A stretch of DNA of 24,762 bases from a virus: positions 1 through 24,762 of the IMG/VR virus record IMGVR_UViG_3300035698_009046; one strand, 5' to 3'. Under the pieces are notes generated by a model. It was not told the DNA's origin. It searched no databases and saw only the letters and a program-made list of their open reading frames with translations. A program made the position numbers and the translations under genes. Shown here in pieces: positions 4,342 to 11,855 of this stretch. Every line of letters begins with the position of its first letter. Position 1 is the first letter of the stretch.

Positions 4342-5052
4342 ATGAAATATAACATTAACATAAATCAAAAAGTATTATCAGAGACAAGTCTTGACTTGTT
4401 CGATTGTGCTATTCTAGATTATATTATTTTTTATTGTGGTAGTACTAATAAAAAAATAGAGAAACAACGAATAAGAAACGAGGAAGGAGTATGGACTTGG
4501 ATTAACTATCAGACTCTTTTAAAAGATATGCCTCTATTAAGGATTAAAAGTTCTGGGGCATTAACTCCAAGAATTAAGAAAATGGAAAAAGAGGGTTACT
4601 TCACAACATTTAGACAAGGAAATCAAAAGCTATTCATCAGAATGAACGAGAAAATAGACGAGCTATTCATAGAGGTGAACGAAGCTATTCACGAAAATGA
4701 ACAGCTACCTGTTAAAAGCTATTCACGTAGGAGAACTAATAATAATACTAATATAGATAATAACATTATTGATAATAGAAAACTTACTCCCTCCCAAGAA
4801 ATGAACTTCTTTTTAACAGACGAAGAAGAACCTAAAAGAATAGCAAAAGCAATGTCAGAGAAAATGAATCTTCCTTATAAGCAAGTCTTTTCTGAATTAA
4901 GAAACTTTTCTGGTTACTGGACTGAACTTAGTGCAAATGGAAAAAAGCAACGATGGGAGATGCAAAAGACGTTTCAGCTTTCAAGAAGATTAGCCACGTG
5001 GTTTAAAAATGCTCAAAAGTTCGAAAAGAAGAATCAACCAATTTTTATATAA
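4342..5052 (+). CDS. Phage replication initiator-like protein (winged HTH + helicase-loader-like C-terminus)
   Basis: The product is 236 aa. Residues ~15-105 look like a winged helix: SLDLFDCAILDYI, then WINYQTLLKDMPLLRIKSSGALTPRIKKMEKEGYF and a QKLFIRMN wing strand. Residues ~115-150 are a polar Asn-rich linker. Residues ~160-236 (QVFSELRNFSGYWTELSA...RWEMQKTFQLSRRLATW) show the F-x-x-Y-W ... W ... F-x-x-x-R-x-x-x-W pattern of phage replication proteins that load helicase. I chose ATG 4342. A TTG 13 codons upstream would place coding inside the hairpin. Four iterons and an AT-rich tract lie within codons 96-146, as in lambda O. Its stop overlaps the next ATG by 1 nt. The role is inferred from architecture and iterons; a plain regulator is the alternative. 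Confidence 0.65.
   Translation: MKYNININQKVLSETSLDLFDCAILDYIIFYCGSTNKKIEKQRIRNEEGVWTWINYQTLLKDMPLLRIKSSGALTPRIKKMEKEGYFTTFRQGNQKLFIRMNEKIDELFIEVNEAIHENEQLPVKSYSRRRTNNNTNIDNNIIDNRKLTPSQEMNFFLTDEEEPKRIAKAMSEKMNLPYKQVFSELRNFSGYWTELSANGKKQRWEMQKTFQLSRRLATWFKNAQKFEKKNQPIFI
4628..4736 (+). repeat. Four 20-bp iterons inside the initiator gene
   Basis: Copies of AGCTATTCA-N7-GAAC lie at 4628-4647, 4661-4680, 4683-4702 and 4717-4736. All 13 fixed positions are identical in all four. Each copy has dyad symmetry (TTCA-N6-TGAA; AGAA in copy four). Starts are 33, 22 and 34 bp apart, close to whole helical turns. Copies 1 and 2 read as K/E-L-F-I, copy 3 as E-A-I-H and copy 4 as K-S-Y-S, so the DNA is conserved across different reading frames. 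That argues for a protein-binding site rather than a repeated peptide. Confidence 0.85.
4628..4780. other. Predicted phage replication origin (iterons + AT-rich unwinding element)
   Basis: The iteron array is followed at 4737-4780 by 44 bp of which only five are G or C by my count. Direct repeats with dyad symmetry, phased by helical turn, next to an AT-rich tract and inside the coding sequence of an initiator-like gene match the known layout of lambda oriL in gene O. Origin function is inferred from that parallel. Confidence 0.65.
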
Positions 5053-5501
5053 TGGAAACATATATTATTAAAACAATGTCTGGTAGTATAATAGAAATAT
5101 CAGAAGAAAAGTATGAGAAGATTAGAATGTTGACTAAAGGTTTAGTCCATCTAGAGAGTGGAGTGTCCTTTAATCTTAGTAGTGTAGATAGTATCATTCC
5201 TAAGAGTGATTATATTTTAGAAAAATCTGATAAGAATATAGGATATGCCAGAGAAGATGGAGCAAAATTAGTAAAACAGTTCGGAGTTTGGAAGTGGGCA
5301 GAAGATACAAAATTAACATTAGATATGGACTATTACAGAAGTGTAGCCGAAGATAATTTAATGAGCGAAGAAGAATATAAACAATATAAAACTTTACCAG
5401 AGAACGAAAGATTAAAGATGTTACCTCAAAAGAGAGTAGGTAGAGAGCTTAAACAAGTCGGAGGTCATCCAGCGGTATGGTTTGGGGCTAACCCCTATTA
5501 A
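5052..5501 (+). CDS. Hypothetical protein, 149 aa
   Basis: I do not recognise a family. Residues ~1-60 look like a small beta-rich domain (METYIIKTMSGSIIEISEEKYEKI then GVSFNLSSVDSIIP). The middle is charged. Residues ~105-149 include EEEYKQYKTLPENERLKM and a Gly-rich end VGGHPAVWFGANPY. No membrane segment or signal is seen. The ATG overlaps the initiator stop (TAATG), so translation is probably coupled and a replication-related accessory role is possible by context. A short GGGG-CTAA-CCCC hairpin lies at its 3' end (5484-5495). Confidence 0.75.
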   Translation: METYIIKTMSGSIIEISEEKYEKIRMLTKGLVHLESGVSFNLSSVDSIIPKSDYILEKSDKNIGYAREDGAKLVKQFGVWKWAEDTKLTLDMDYYRSVAEDNLMSEEEYKQYKTLPENERLKMLPQKRVGRELKQVGGHPAVWFGANPY

Positions 5502-5515
5502 AGAAGGAGATTCTG

Positions 5516-5542
5516 ATTCCTTGCTTAGAGGCAGGCAAGAAT
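5516..5542 (+). promoter_or_regulatory. Intergenic hairpin between the replication and packaging regions
   Basis: ATTC(C)TTGC at 5516-5524 pairs with GCAAGAAT at 5535-5542 (eight pairs, one bulged C). No T run follows, so it is not a clear terminator. TTGCTT (5521) and TAATAT (5545) with an 18-nt spacer could also make a weak promoter for the gene at 5600. The rest of 5502-5599 is A/T-rich with nothing else evident. Confidence 0.3.
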
Positions 5543-5599
5543 GATAATATAACAAAGTCGAGACACAACATTATATAATATTAATTAAAAATAATAATC

Positions 5600-6079
5600 A
5601 TGAAAAATATAGACATAATTTCGTTATATCAAGCAATACAAAACTGTGGTTCACTTGTGGGTGCTAAGTTTGCTTACGCTCTTTCTAAGAATGCAGATAA
5701 GCTAAAGGTTGAAATCAAAGCATTAGAAGAGGCTATTAAGTTTTCAAAAGAGTATGTTGTCTATGATGCTGAAAGGGTTGAATTAGCTAAGAAGTTCTCT
5801 AAGAAAGATTCAAAGGGAGAACCTGTCACAATTCCTACTGGCTCAACTACTTTCGATTACGACATAGAAGACCAAGCAGGCTTTGACGCTGAGTTTAAAG
5901 TGTTAAAAGGAAAGAATAAAGAACTTATTACAAAAAGAGAAAAACAAGTTGAAGAGTATCTTGCGTTATTAAAGGAGGGTGCTGAGAAGATTAAGTTTCA
6001 TATGGTAAACATTAAAGATGTTCCAGAGAATATCACAGCTGCTCAATTGGGAGGGATATCAATCTTTATTACTGAATAA
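5600..6079 (+). CDS. Hypothetical helical phage protein, 159 aa (DUF1617-like layout)
   Basis: The protein is mainly helical and soluble. Residues ~10-60 and ~95-135 look like helices packed as a hairpin (KNADKLKVEIKALEEAIKFSKEYVVYDAERVELAKKF, and the second half around LKGKNKELITKREKQVEEYLALL). They are separated by a KDSKGEPVTIPTG beta turn, and the end is MVNIKDVPENITAAQLGGISIFI. This order resembles short DUF1617-type phage proteins of unknown role, but I cannot confirm it by eye. It precedes the small terminase by 2 nt and is probably co-transcribed with the packaging genes. Confidence 0.7.
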   Translation: MKNIDIISLYQAIQNCGSLVGAKFAYALSKNADKLKVEIKALEEAIKFSKEYVVYDAERVELAKKFSKKDSKGEPVTIPTGSTTFDYDIEDQAGFDAEFKVLKGKNKELITKREKQVEEYLALLKEGAEKIKFHMVNIKDVPENITAAQLGGISIFITE

Positions 6080-6081
6080 TT

Positions 6082-6423
6082 ATGAGCGAAGAACAAGAAA
6101 CAAAAAAACCTGATACTACAGAGAAGGAACAGAAGAAGGATACTAAGTTCCAGCCTGGAGTTAGTGGTAACCCTGCAGGTCGTCCCGTAGGTAGTGTTTC
6201 TATTATAGCTGAAGCGAAACGGGTATTAAGAAATGACCCAGAAAGATTAAAAGAAATAGTAGAAGACTTGTTAGATAATAAGAAACTACGACTAGAACTA
6301 ATCAGGCAAATAGATGGTATGCCAAAGCAAAGTCACGAAGTAAGTGGAGAAATTAAAGCTCCTCTTACGACCATAATTATTAATCCCGTTAAAAAGCAAA
6401 AATCGAATGATACCTCAGAATAA
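6082..6423 (+). CDS. DUF5681-type protein, probable small terminase subunit
   Basis: The key signature is KFQPGVSGNPAGRPVGS at residues ~22-38, the hallmark of DUF5681, found in small phage proteins just upstream of the large terminase. It follows an acidic/basic disordered N-terminus. The rest (residues ~40-85) is helical and contains NDPERLKEIVEDLLDNKK. The last part includes a strand TTIIINPV. Position and a 17-nt overlap with the large terminase gene make a DNA-recognition small-terminase role likely, although DUF5681 itself is not biochemically defined. Length 113 aa is normal for this type. Confidence 0.7.
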   Translation: MSEEQETKKPDTTEKEQKKDTKFQPGVSGNPAGRPVGSVSIIAEAKRVLRNDPERLKEIVEDLLDNKKLRLELIRQIDGMPKQSHEVSGEIKAPLTTIIINPVKKQKSNDTSE

Positions 6424-7840
6424 AATTGAGGGAAGAGAAGCTGTATGGAACATAACAGATAAACAACTAATTGCTCTCAATTATTTGAAGGATGACCATA
6501 CGCTAGAAATTGTATATGGAGGTTCGGCTGGTAATGGAAAATCGTATCTAGGTTGTGCTTGGTTAGTATCCTCATGTTTTAAGTATCCTGGTAGCAGATG
6601 GTTCATGGGTCGTTCAGTAATGAAGCAATTGAAACAATCAACCTTACTTACTCTCTTTGAGGTTTGTAAAAACTGGGGATTAAAGAAAGATAGGGATTAT
6701 ACTTATAGTCCGATGGAAGGAATTGTAACCTTCAAACAAAATGGTTCTCAGGTCTTTTTAAAAGATTTAGCTTATTATCCTTCAGACCCAGAGTATGACT
6801 CATTGGGTTCAACAGAATATACTGGTGCATTTATTGATGAAGCCTCTCAGATATCGGCGAAAGCAAAAAATGTTATTAAGTCTCGTCTTAGATATAAGCT
6901 AGGTGAATTTGGCGTTGTTCCAAAGACTCTAATGACTTGTCTTCCATGCAAGAACTTTCTTTATTTAGAATTCTATAAACCCTACAAGGAGGGGACTCTT
7001 AATAGCACTAAGGCTTTTGTCCCAGCATTACCAGGAGACAATCCATTTTTGCCTGAACAATATATAAAGGTTCTTAAGACTCTTGATAAAGTTAGTAAGG
7101 ACCGTCTTCTTTTTGGTAATTGGGAATACTCTAGCGATGAGAATAATTTGATTAAGTATGACGCTTCGATTGATTTATTTACCAACACTATAGAGCCAAC
7201 AAAAGAAAAATGGTGTGTAGTAGACGTAGCAAGATTTGGTTCTGACATGACCGTCATCTCTCTTTGGAAAGGACTTGAATGGTACTCTATCGAAGTATTA
7301 TCACATAAAGATTTAGAAACGATTGAAGACAGAATCAAGGTTATCTTAAAAGAAGAACTGATTCCTTTTTCACATTGTATTATTGATGAAGATGGAATAG
7401 GGGGCGGGGTGTTAGACCATCTTAAAGGAGCCAAAGGTTTTGTTGCACAAAGACGACCATTCCCAAATAGAGTTACAGGACAACCAGAGAATTACAGGAA
7501 CCTCAAAACTCAGTGTGCTTATGTCTTAAGTGAACTTATCAATTCGCACAAGATATCAATTACTTGGGTGAATGACAAATACAAGAATCAGTTTGTTGAA
7601 GAAGCAGAACAGTTAAGAAGAACAGATGTTGGTAAAGAAGGAAAGCTAGCAATCGAGCCTAAGGCAATGATGAAAGAGCTTCTTGGAAGAAGTCCTGATG
7701 TTTTAGATACCGCAATAATGAGAATGTATTTTGAGGTAATAAAGCCAACTATCAATAGTAGAACAACCTCTATCAGTCCTCTTGCAAGGCTTTTAAATAA
7801 CCCTAAGGGGCATGGCGGTGGAGCTGTTGACTACAACTAA
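6407..7840 (+). CDS. terL: Large terminase subunit (packaging ATPase/nuclease)
   Basis: The product, 477 aa, drives DNA into the procapsid and cuts it. The ATPase half has a Walker A GGSAGNGKS (residues 38-46) and a Walker B AFIDEASQ (141-148, with the DE pair), followed by a coupling-type segment TLMTCLP (~174-180). The RNase H-like nuclease half has three acidic motifs: VVDVARFGSD (271-280), IIDEDGIGGGVLD (325-337) and SPDVLDTAIM (429-438). These motifs and the length are normal for TerL. The ATG overlaps the small terminase gene by 17 nt; the next Met is at residue 67, beyond Walker A, so this start is secure. Portal follows. Confidence 0.95.
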   Translation: MIPQNKIEGREAVWNITDKQLIALNYLKDDHTLEIVYGGSAGNGKSYLGCAWLVSSCFKYPGSRWFMGRSVMKQLKQSTLLTLFEVCKNWGLKKDRDYTYSPMEGIVTFKQNGSQVFLKDLAYYPSDPEYDSLGSTEYTGAFIDEASQISAKAKNVIKSRLRYKLGEFGVVPKTLMTCLPCKNFLYLEFYKPYKEGTLNSTKAFVPALPGDNPFLPEQYIKVLKTLDKVSKDRLLFGNWEYSSDENNLIKYDASIDLFTNTIEPTKEKWCVVDVARFGSDMTVISLWKGLEWYSIEVLSHKDLETIEDRIKVILKEELIPFSHCIIDEDGIGGGVLDHLKGAKGFVAQRRPFPNRVTGQPENYRNLKTQCAYVLSELINSHKISITWVNDKYKNQFVEEAEQLRRTDVGKEGKLAIEPKAMMKELLGRSPDVLDTAIMRMYFEVIKPTINSRTTSISPLARLLNNPKGHGGGAVDYN

Positions 7841-7842
7841 TG

Positions 7843-7870
7843 TTTACAACTTTTTTAATAATGTTATTAT
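7843..7870 (+). promoter_or_regulatory. Candidate promoter before the portal gene
   Basis: TTTACA (7843-7848) and TATTAT (7865-7870) are spaced by 16 nt in a 36-bp gap. The start site would be at about 7877, the A of the portal ATG, so this would be another leaderless transcript. The A/T-richness of the gap makes chance matches likely. Confidence 0.4.
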
Positions 7871-7876
7871 ATATAT

Positions 7877-9724
7877 ATGAATAAATTTACGTCGACTTCT
7901 AATTTCAATATCTTTAAACAAATCAACGATGAATTGAAGGATTTCTTCACCTCAAAGGTTTCTTTGTCAGGCAAGAAAGAAAAAGATTCTTCAATAAAAT
8001 ATTTATCTAAAAAGAATTCTACATATTCTTATAATCAGGCTGAAGCTATCTCTCTTATTGATTTATATTATTCTTCTCATTTTCAATCTGGCGAGAAAGA
8101 TTCTCAAGGAAGACAAAAACTTTTTATGAACGTTGGGAAGTTTCGTTCTGAGGTTGCCTCAAAACAAATTGACATTGATGCAAAAGATTTCTTGTTCATG
8201 CCAGAAGATTATGCTTCGACAATAGGAGCTTGGTTAATGCAACAAGAATTTAAAACTTATACTAAAGAGACATATTTTGGTGAATTAATAAATGAAATAG
8301 TAGAGTCTTTTCCACGTTATGGTACGGTCGTTCTTAAAAAAGTTGGAAAGAAATTAGAGTTTGTTCCTCTCCAAAATCTCAGGAATGACCAAACTGCTAA
8401 AAGTTTAGATACTGCATCTTATGTGATAGAAGAGCATCCAGAAATGAGTCTTAAAGAAATTCTAGATATGAAGAAAAACGGATGGAATACAGATGGTTTC
8501 GTTTTGCCTTTTGGGGAGAACATTATAGTTTACGAACGTACTGGAACTATTCCTCTTAAGTCTTTGAATGATTTGAATGATGTTTCAAATGAGGGAGTTG
8601 ATGATAATAAAATTGTAGATGCTCTTATTATTTGCACAATTAAGAAAACACCACGTTCAAAAAGAAATACAGAACAAGGTCATGTTTTCTATGCTAAAGA
8701 ATTATCTTCAAGACCTTACAGAGAAGTTCATTGGGCAAAACAACATGGAAGATGGCTTGGAATCGGTGAAATTGAAAATCAAATTCCAAATCAAATTGCT
8801 AAAAATGCTTTAGTGAATATTTTGAAGAATGCGTTTGAATGGTCTTCTAAAAGATTATTCCAATCAACAGATGAGACGGTTACCAACAACCTTGCTAGAG
8901 AAGCTAAAGATGGAGACGTCATTCTTGTTGAACCAAACGGTGAAATCAAACAAATTGATATGGCTGCAAGGTTTGGTATGGAAGCTCAGCAAATGATGAA
9001 TGCATGGGAAAAGAATTCAGACCAAAAATCTTTTACTTACGAGGTCACAACTGGTGAAGCTTTACCTTCTGGTACTCCTTTCCGTTTAGGTGTGATTTTA
9101 AGTAATGCTGCTAATACTCATTTTGCACTTAAAAGAGAAAAATTAGGAATGTTCTTAAAGAAGGTTGTTTTAGACTTCTTAGTTCCAGATTTTGAGAAGA
9201 AAGCAATTAGTGGAAAGAGTACAGTCTTAATACACTCTGATATGCCTGGATACGAAGTTCTTAGAAAGGCAGCAGAAGATTATACTATTAGCCAAGTAAT
9301 TAGGGCTTCTATTCTTAGCGGGAAATTGATTGATATGAATTTGATTAAACAGCTTATTAATCCTATCGCAGTTGCAAATCAATTATTTATTGAAAGACCT
9401 TCAGATTACTATAATGATATTAACGCAAAGTTTGACCTTGTAGTAACAGGTGAAGCAACTGATGTTGAAAAGAAGATTACTTCATTGACTACTTTGTATC
9501 AGCTTCTTCAAGCTAAGGGAGACCCAAGAGCAGAGTCAGTTCTAGAAAGAGTGTTGGCTTTAAGCGGGGAGAATATCTCAACGTTTGGAGTTGTTCCTCC
9601 TGCTACTGTTCCTGGAGTTCCTACTACAGCAGCTCCTAGGGTTAATGTAGACGTTCCAGGAAAAGAAGAACCAAAGTCGTCTTTGGCGATTCCTGAGACC
9701 ACGCAAACTAAAGGAAGTAAGTAA
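7877..9724 (+). CDS. Portal protein (probable)
   Basis: This 615-aa protein directly follows the large terminase, the normal place for the portal, the dodecameric ring through which DNA enters the head. It is long for many siphovirus portals and fits podovirus-type sizes. Features are consistent with portals: a helical N-terminus, a mixed alpha/beta wing (residues ~130-330), a long helical stem/crown region (~390-550) and a low-complexity Pro/Ala/Thr tail (VVPPATVPGVPTTAAP). I see no diagnostic short motif, so the call rests on order, size and fold pattern. The start has no Shine-Dalgarno and sits in an ATATATATATG run. Confidence 0.8.
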   Translation: MNKFTSTSNFNIFKQINDELKDFFTSKVSLSGKKEKDSSIKYLSKKNSTYSYNQAEAISLIDLYYSSHFQSGEKDSQGRQKLFMNVGKFRSEVASKQIDIDAKDFLFMPEDYASTIGAWLMQQEFKTYTKETYFGELINEIVESFPRYGTVVLKKVGKKLEFVPLQNLRNDQTAKSLDTASYVIEEHPEMSLKEILDMKKNGWNTDGFVLPFGENIIVYERTGTIPLKSLNDLNDVSNEGVDDNKIVDALIICTIKKTPRSKRNTEQGHVFYAKELSSRPYREVHWAKQHGRWLGIGEIENQIPNQIAKNALVNILKNAFEWSSKRLFQSTDETVTNNLAREAKDGDVILVEPNGEIKQIDMAARFGMEAQQMMNAWEKNSDQKSFTYEVTTGEALPSGTPFRLGVILSNAANTHFALKREKLGMFLKKVVLDFLVPDFEKKAISGKSTVLIHSDMPGYEVLRKAAEDYTISQVIRASILSGKLIDMNLIKQLINPIAVANQLFIERPSDYYNDINAKFDLVVTGEATDVEKKITSLTTLYQLLQAKGDPRAESVLERVLALSGENISTFGVVPPATVPGVPTTAAPRVNVDVPGKEEPKSSLAIPETTQTKGSK

Positions 9725-9726
9725 TT

Positions 9727-9975
9727 ATGTACAGAGAACATACTCAAAAAGAATTAATCAAAGTTGTCAGGTCTGCAGATGGCAGTAAGGCATTTCTTGA
9801 ATTACTTAAAAGAACTGTGGAAAAAGTTGCAGATGTAAGATTAGAAATTATTAAAGGAGAGGATAGTCTTGAACTAAGGAATGGAGTAGTCAGGGTAATA
9901 GAGGAGATGTTGTTACAACCACTTACAAAGAAAGTTCAAAAGAAAGAAGCAAAAGAATTAAACGATTATACTTAA
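9727..9975 (+). CDS. Hypothetical protein between portal and scaffold, 82 aa
   Basis: Small and charged, predicted helical throughout (ELLKRTVEKVADVRLEIIKGEDSLELRNGVVRVIEEMLLQPL is the core, residues ~24-65). Its family is unknown to me. It starts 2 nt after the portal stop, and a promoter for the head genes follows it. Its position in the head cluster suggests a minor head-assembly role, but nothing in the sequence proves that. Confidence 0.7.
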   Translation: MYREHTQKELIKVVRSADGSKAFLELLKRTVEKVADVRLEIIKGEDSLELRNGVVRVIEEMLLQPLTKKVQKKEAKELNDYT

Positions 9976-9980
9976 ACAGT

Positions 9981-10008
9981 TTGCACAATTTAAAATACTT
10001 GTTATAAT
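9981..10008 (+). promoter_or_regulatory. Promoter for scaffold and capsid genes
   Basis: TTGCAC at 9981-9986, 16-nt spacer, perfect TATAAT at 10003-10008. The start site near 10015 would give a leader of about 105 nt before the scaffold gene, which is long for this genome and contains hairpins. Confidence 0.65.
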
Positions 10009-10018
10009 AAAATAAGAT

Positions 10019-10055
10019 TGGATGAATTTCATCCACAAGAGGTAAGTAAACCTCT
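10019..10055 (+). promoter_or_regulatory. Tandem hairpins in the scaffold/capsid leader RNA
   Basis: TGGATGA-ATT-TCATCCA (10019-10035, seven pairs) starts at the predicted 5' end. AGAGGT-AAGTAA-ACCTCT (10038-10055, six pairs) follows after 2 nt. A weaker AGAG/CTCT pair lies at 10073-10086. Stable 5'-terminal hairpins commonly protect abundant phage late mRNAs from decay; that role here is inference. Confidence 0.55.
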
Positions 10056-10120
10056 ATAAAAACTTCTGGTCGAGAGAATAAACTCTGATGTATTAAAAAA
10101 AATATAATAAGACTAAACTT

Positions 10121-10681
10121 ATGATTAAAAAAGATGACGGTACTCTAGAAATAGAGCAAAAGGACCTCACAGAAGACAACGACGATGTAAGAACCGAAGA
10201 TGTCACTGAAGAGACCTTGAAACAAGACCTTCTAACTACCATAGCTAAGAAAAAGGCATGGAGAACGAAGGCAATTGATTCCGAATCAGGTAAATCTTTT
10301 AAGGACCTTTATGAAGAATCAGTTAAAAAGCAGGCTCCTGACACTATAATAGAGAAAAAGAAAGAAATTCCTGAATCAGAAGCTCTTCGAAAGGACGTAA
10401 GTTATTTGAAGGAAGAAGCTCAAAAGAGAATTTTCCAACACGCAAACAAACTTACCCCTGAGCAGGTGAACGAAGTGTTTGCCTACGCTAAAGGAAGTGG
10501 ACTTGAACCAAAAGATGCTTTAGAAAAAGCTTTCATGAAGAAAGTTCTAACGCAAATGAAGACAGACGATGATAACGCGAAAGCTTCATTACCACCTTCT
10601 AGAAGGTCTCCAATTCAGACAGGCGGAAAGTCTTTTAAAGACATGACCGTAGAAGAAAGAAGAAAAACTTTTTCCAAATAG
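10121..10681 (+). CDS. Capsid scaffolding protein (probable)
   Basis: This is a 186-aa, highly charged protein with an acidic disordered N-terminus (EDNDDVRTEDVTEE). A helical middle includes KDVSYLKEEAQKRIFQHANKLTPEQVNEVFAYAKGSGLEPKDALEKAFMKK (residues ~88-146), and the C-terminus is basic (PPSRRSPIQTGGKSFKDMTVEERRKTFSK). Its charge pattern, helix content and place directly before the major capsid gene fit a scaffold, which guides procapsid assembly and whose basic C-terminus contacts the shell. No protease motif is seen. The call rests on composition and gene order. Confidence 0.7.
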   Translation: MIKKDDGTLEIEQKDLTEDNDDVRTEDVTEETLKQDLLTTIAKKKAWRTKAIDSESGKSFKDLYEESVKKQAPDTIIEKKKEIPESEALRKDVSYLKEEAQKRIFQHANKLTPEQVNEVFAYAKGSGLEPKDALEKAFMKKVLTQMKTDDDNAKASLPPSRRSPIQTGGKSFKDMTVEERRKTFSK

Positions 10682-10737
10682 TTAAAGGTTGATGATATTC
10701 AATGGGTCTGCTGTTACTTTTACTAACTTAAATTAAA

Positions 10738-11730
10738 ATGATTAACATGATTAAAAATAGAATTTTCGCTGTAACTACCGACCCTTTTGATTCTACAAAT
10801 TTAGCTGGAATGATAGGAGAGGTTTGGACACCAATGATTCTTGAAGAAATGTTTGCTAAAGCAGTTGCTGCAAATTTCTTCACTGATATTTCTCCTTGGT
10901 GCACAGGTGGTGGAAATATTTTCCACATTCCTGGTGTGTTTACTAACTCCTTTTCTCTTGGTACTCAAGGAACTCAAGGTGCTGAGGTCACTACTGAGGC
11001 TGAGACACAGGATGATAGTACAATCACCGTTTCTACCCATAACTACGTTGCTTTCGTTCTTGGAGATTTGGACATTAAACAAATCTTAGGAATGTATAAC
11101 GCAAACGCTGTTTATACTAAGAAAGCCGCTGGTACTCTTAGGATTGCTTTAGAGGATGCTTTGTTCGCTTTATGGTCTGGTCTTAGTACTAGTGCCGTAG
11201 GTGATACTGCTACTGTTCTTGCAGACGCAGAAATTAGGCAAGCTATTAGCACTCTTGAAACCGCTGACTTTGACGTTCTTGATGGAGATTCAGCCTTCTT
11301 TTTCCACCCTTATATTTACTGGGTGCAATTAGGTGCTGTTTCCAAATATTACGACCAAGGGAGCAGAGGACCTCTTACGGTTCCTGGTATGGTAGCATCT
11401 GGTGGATTAGGTGAAGGAATGCCTACTATGGGGTTCAAGGGAACTCTTTATGGTATCCCAGTTTACACATCTTCCAGGGTTGTTTCTGGACTTCAAACAT
11501 ACAGAAATTTGTTAGCAAGGAAAGAAGCTCTTGGTTACGCAACTCAAACTTTGGTGAATCCTAATGCTCCTTCTTACTCTGAAGAGGGTGGAAGAGTCAG
11601 GGCTCAAACTAGTTATGAATTGAGAAACCTTGGTTGGCTTACCGTTGTAGATATTATCTTCGGTGTTGCCGTCCTTAGAGGAGATGCTGCTGTTGTATTA
11701 AACGGCTCAACATCCTTTATCGGAAGTTAA
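10738..11730 (+). CDS. Major capsid protein (HK97-fold, probable)
   Basis: The product is 330 aa, the usual size for an HK97-fold shell protein without an N-terminal delta domain. The N-terminus (DPFDSTNLAGMIGEVWTPMILEEMFAKAVAANFFTDIS) resembles the N-arm and first helix. A polar stretch (TQGAEVTTEAETQDDSTITVSTHNYVAFVLGDLD, residues ~75-115) fits the E-loop region leading to the spine helix. The C-terminal part contains a substrate-like MGFKGTLYGIPVYTSSRV strand pair typical of the P-domain. It follows the scaffold and is followed by a strong terminator, as expected for a highly expressed capsid gene. A second in-frame ATG at 10747 is possible. Confidence 0.8.
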   Translation: MINMIKNRIFAVTTDPFDSTNLAGMIGEVWTPMILEEMFAKAVAANFFTDISPWCTGGGNIFHIPGVFTNSFSLGTQGTQGAEVTTEAETQDDSTITVSTHNYVAFVLGDLDIKQILGMYNANAVYTKKAAGTLRIALEDALFALWSGLSTSAVGDTATVLADAEIRQAISTLETADFDVLDGDSAFFFHPYIYWVQLGAVSKYYDQGSRGPLTVPGMVASGGLGEGMPTMGFKGTLYGIPVYTSSRVVSGLQTYRNLLARKEALGYATQTLVNPNAPSYSEEGGRVRAQTSYELRNLGWLTVVDIIFGVAVLRGDAAVVLNGSTSFIGS

Positions 11731-11731
11731 G

Positions 11732-11787
11732 TATCGGAGCCTAGTGGAGCTCTATCACTCAATCCACTTAGTCGATAATTCACTAAG
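11732..11787 (+). promoter_or_regulatory. Structured RNA region after the capsid gene
   Basis: TATCG (11732-11736) pairs with CGATA (11773-11777), and inside it CTAGTGG (11741-11747) pairs with CCACT(T)AG (11764-11771, one bulge). An alternative hairpin CTTAGT/ACTAAG (11767-11772 with 11782-11787) overlaps it. CACTAAGC (11781-11788) is also the exact complement of GCTTAGTG (11816-11823) in the terminator loop. Confidence 0.45.
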
Positions 11788-11793
11788 CAATAA

Positions 11794-11837
11794 AAAAGGC
11801 AGGGCACGACTAAATGCTTAGTGATGCTCTGCCTTTT
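11794..11837 (+). terminator. Intrinsic terminator after the major capsid gene
   Basis: AAAAGGCAGGGCA (11794-11806) pairs with TGCTCTGCCTTTT (11825-11837): 13 pairs with one G-U, flanked by A and T runs. The 18-nt loop contains a small inner ACTAA/TTAGT stem. The A run on the left and T run on the right mean it could terminate from both directions. Confidence 0.85.
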
Positions 11838-11855
11838 CTAGATTAATATAAATAT

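Noticed and set aside
6982-7434. A 150-codon open frame on the - strand inside the large terminase gene.
   Set aside because: Ser/Leu-rich antisense shadow of a well-supported gene with intact motifs; no promoter or leader of its own. The same applies to the other - strand frames.
2546-11825. The 10-mer GCTTAGTGAT is shared by the small RNA (2546-2555) and the capsid terminator loop (11816-11825), with a similar CTAGTGAT at 3545.
   Set aside because: TTAGTGAT also occurs inside a gene near 21256 and the composition is AT-rich; the shared sequence takes part in different helices, so chance is likely.
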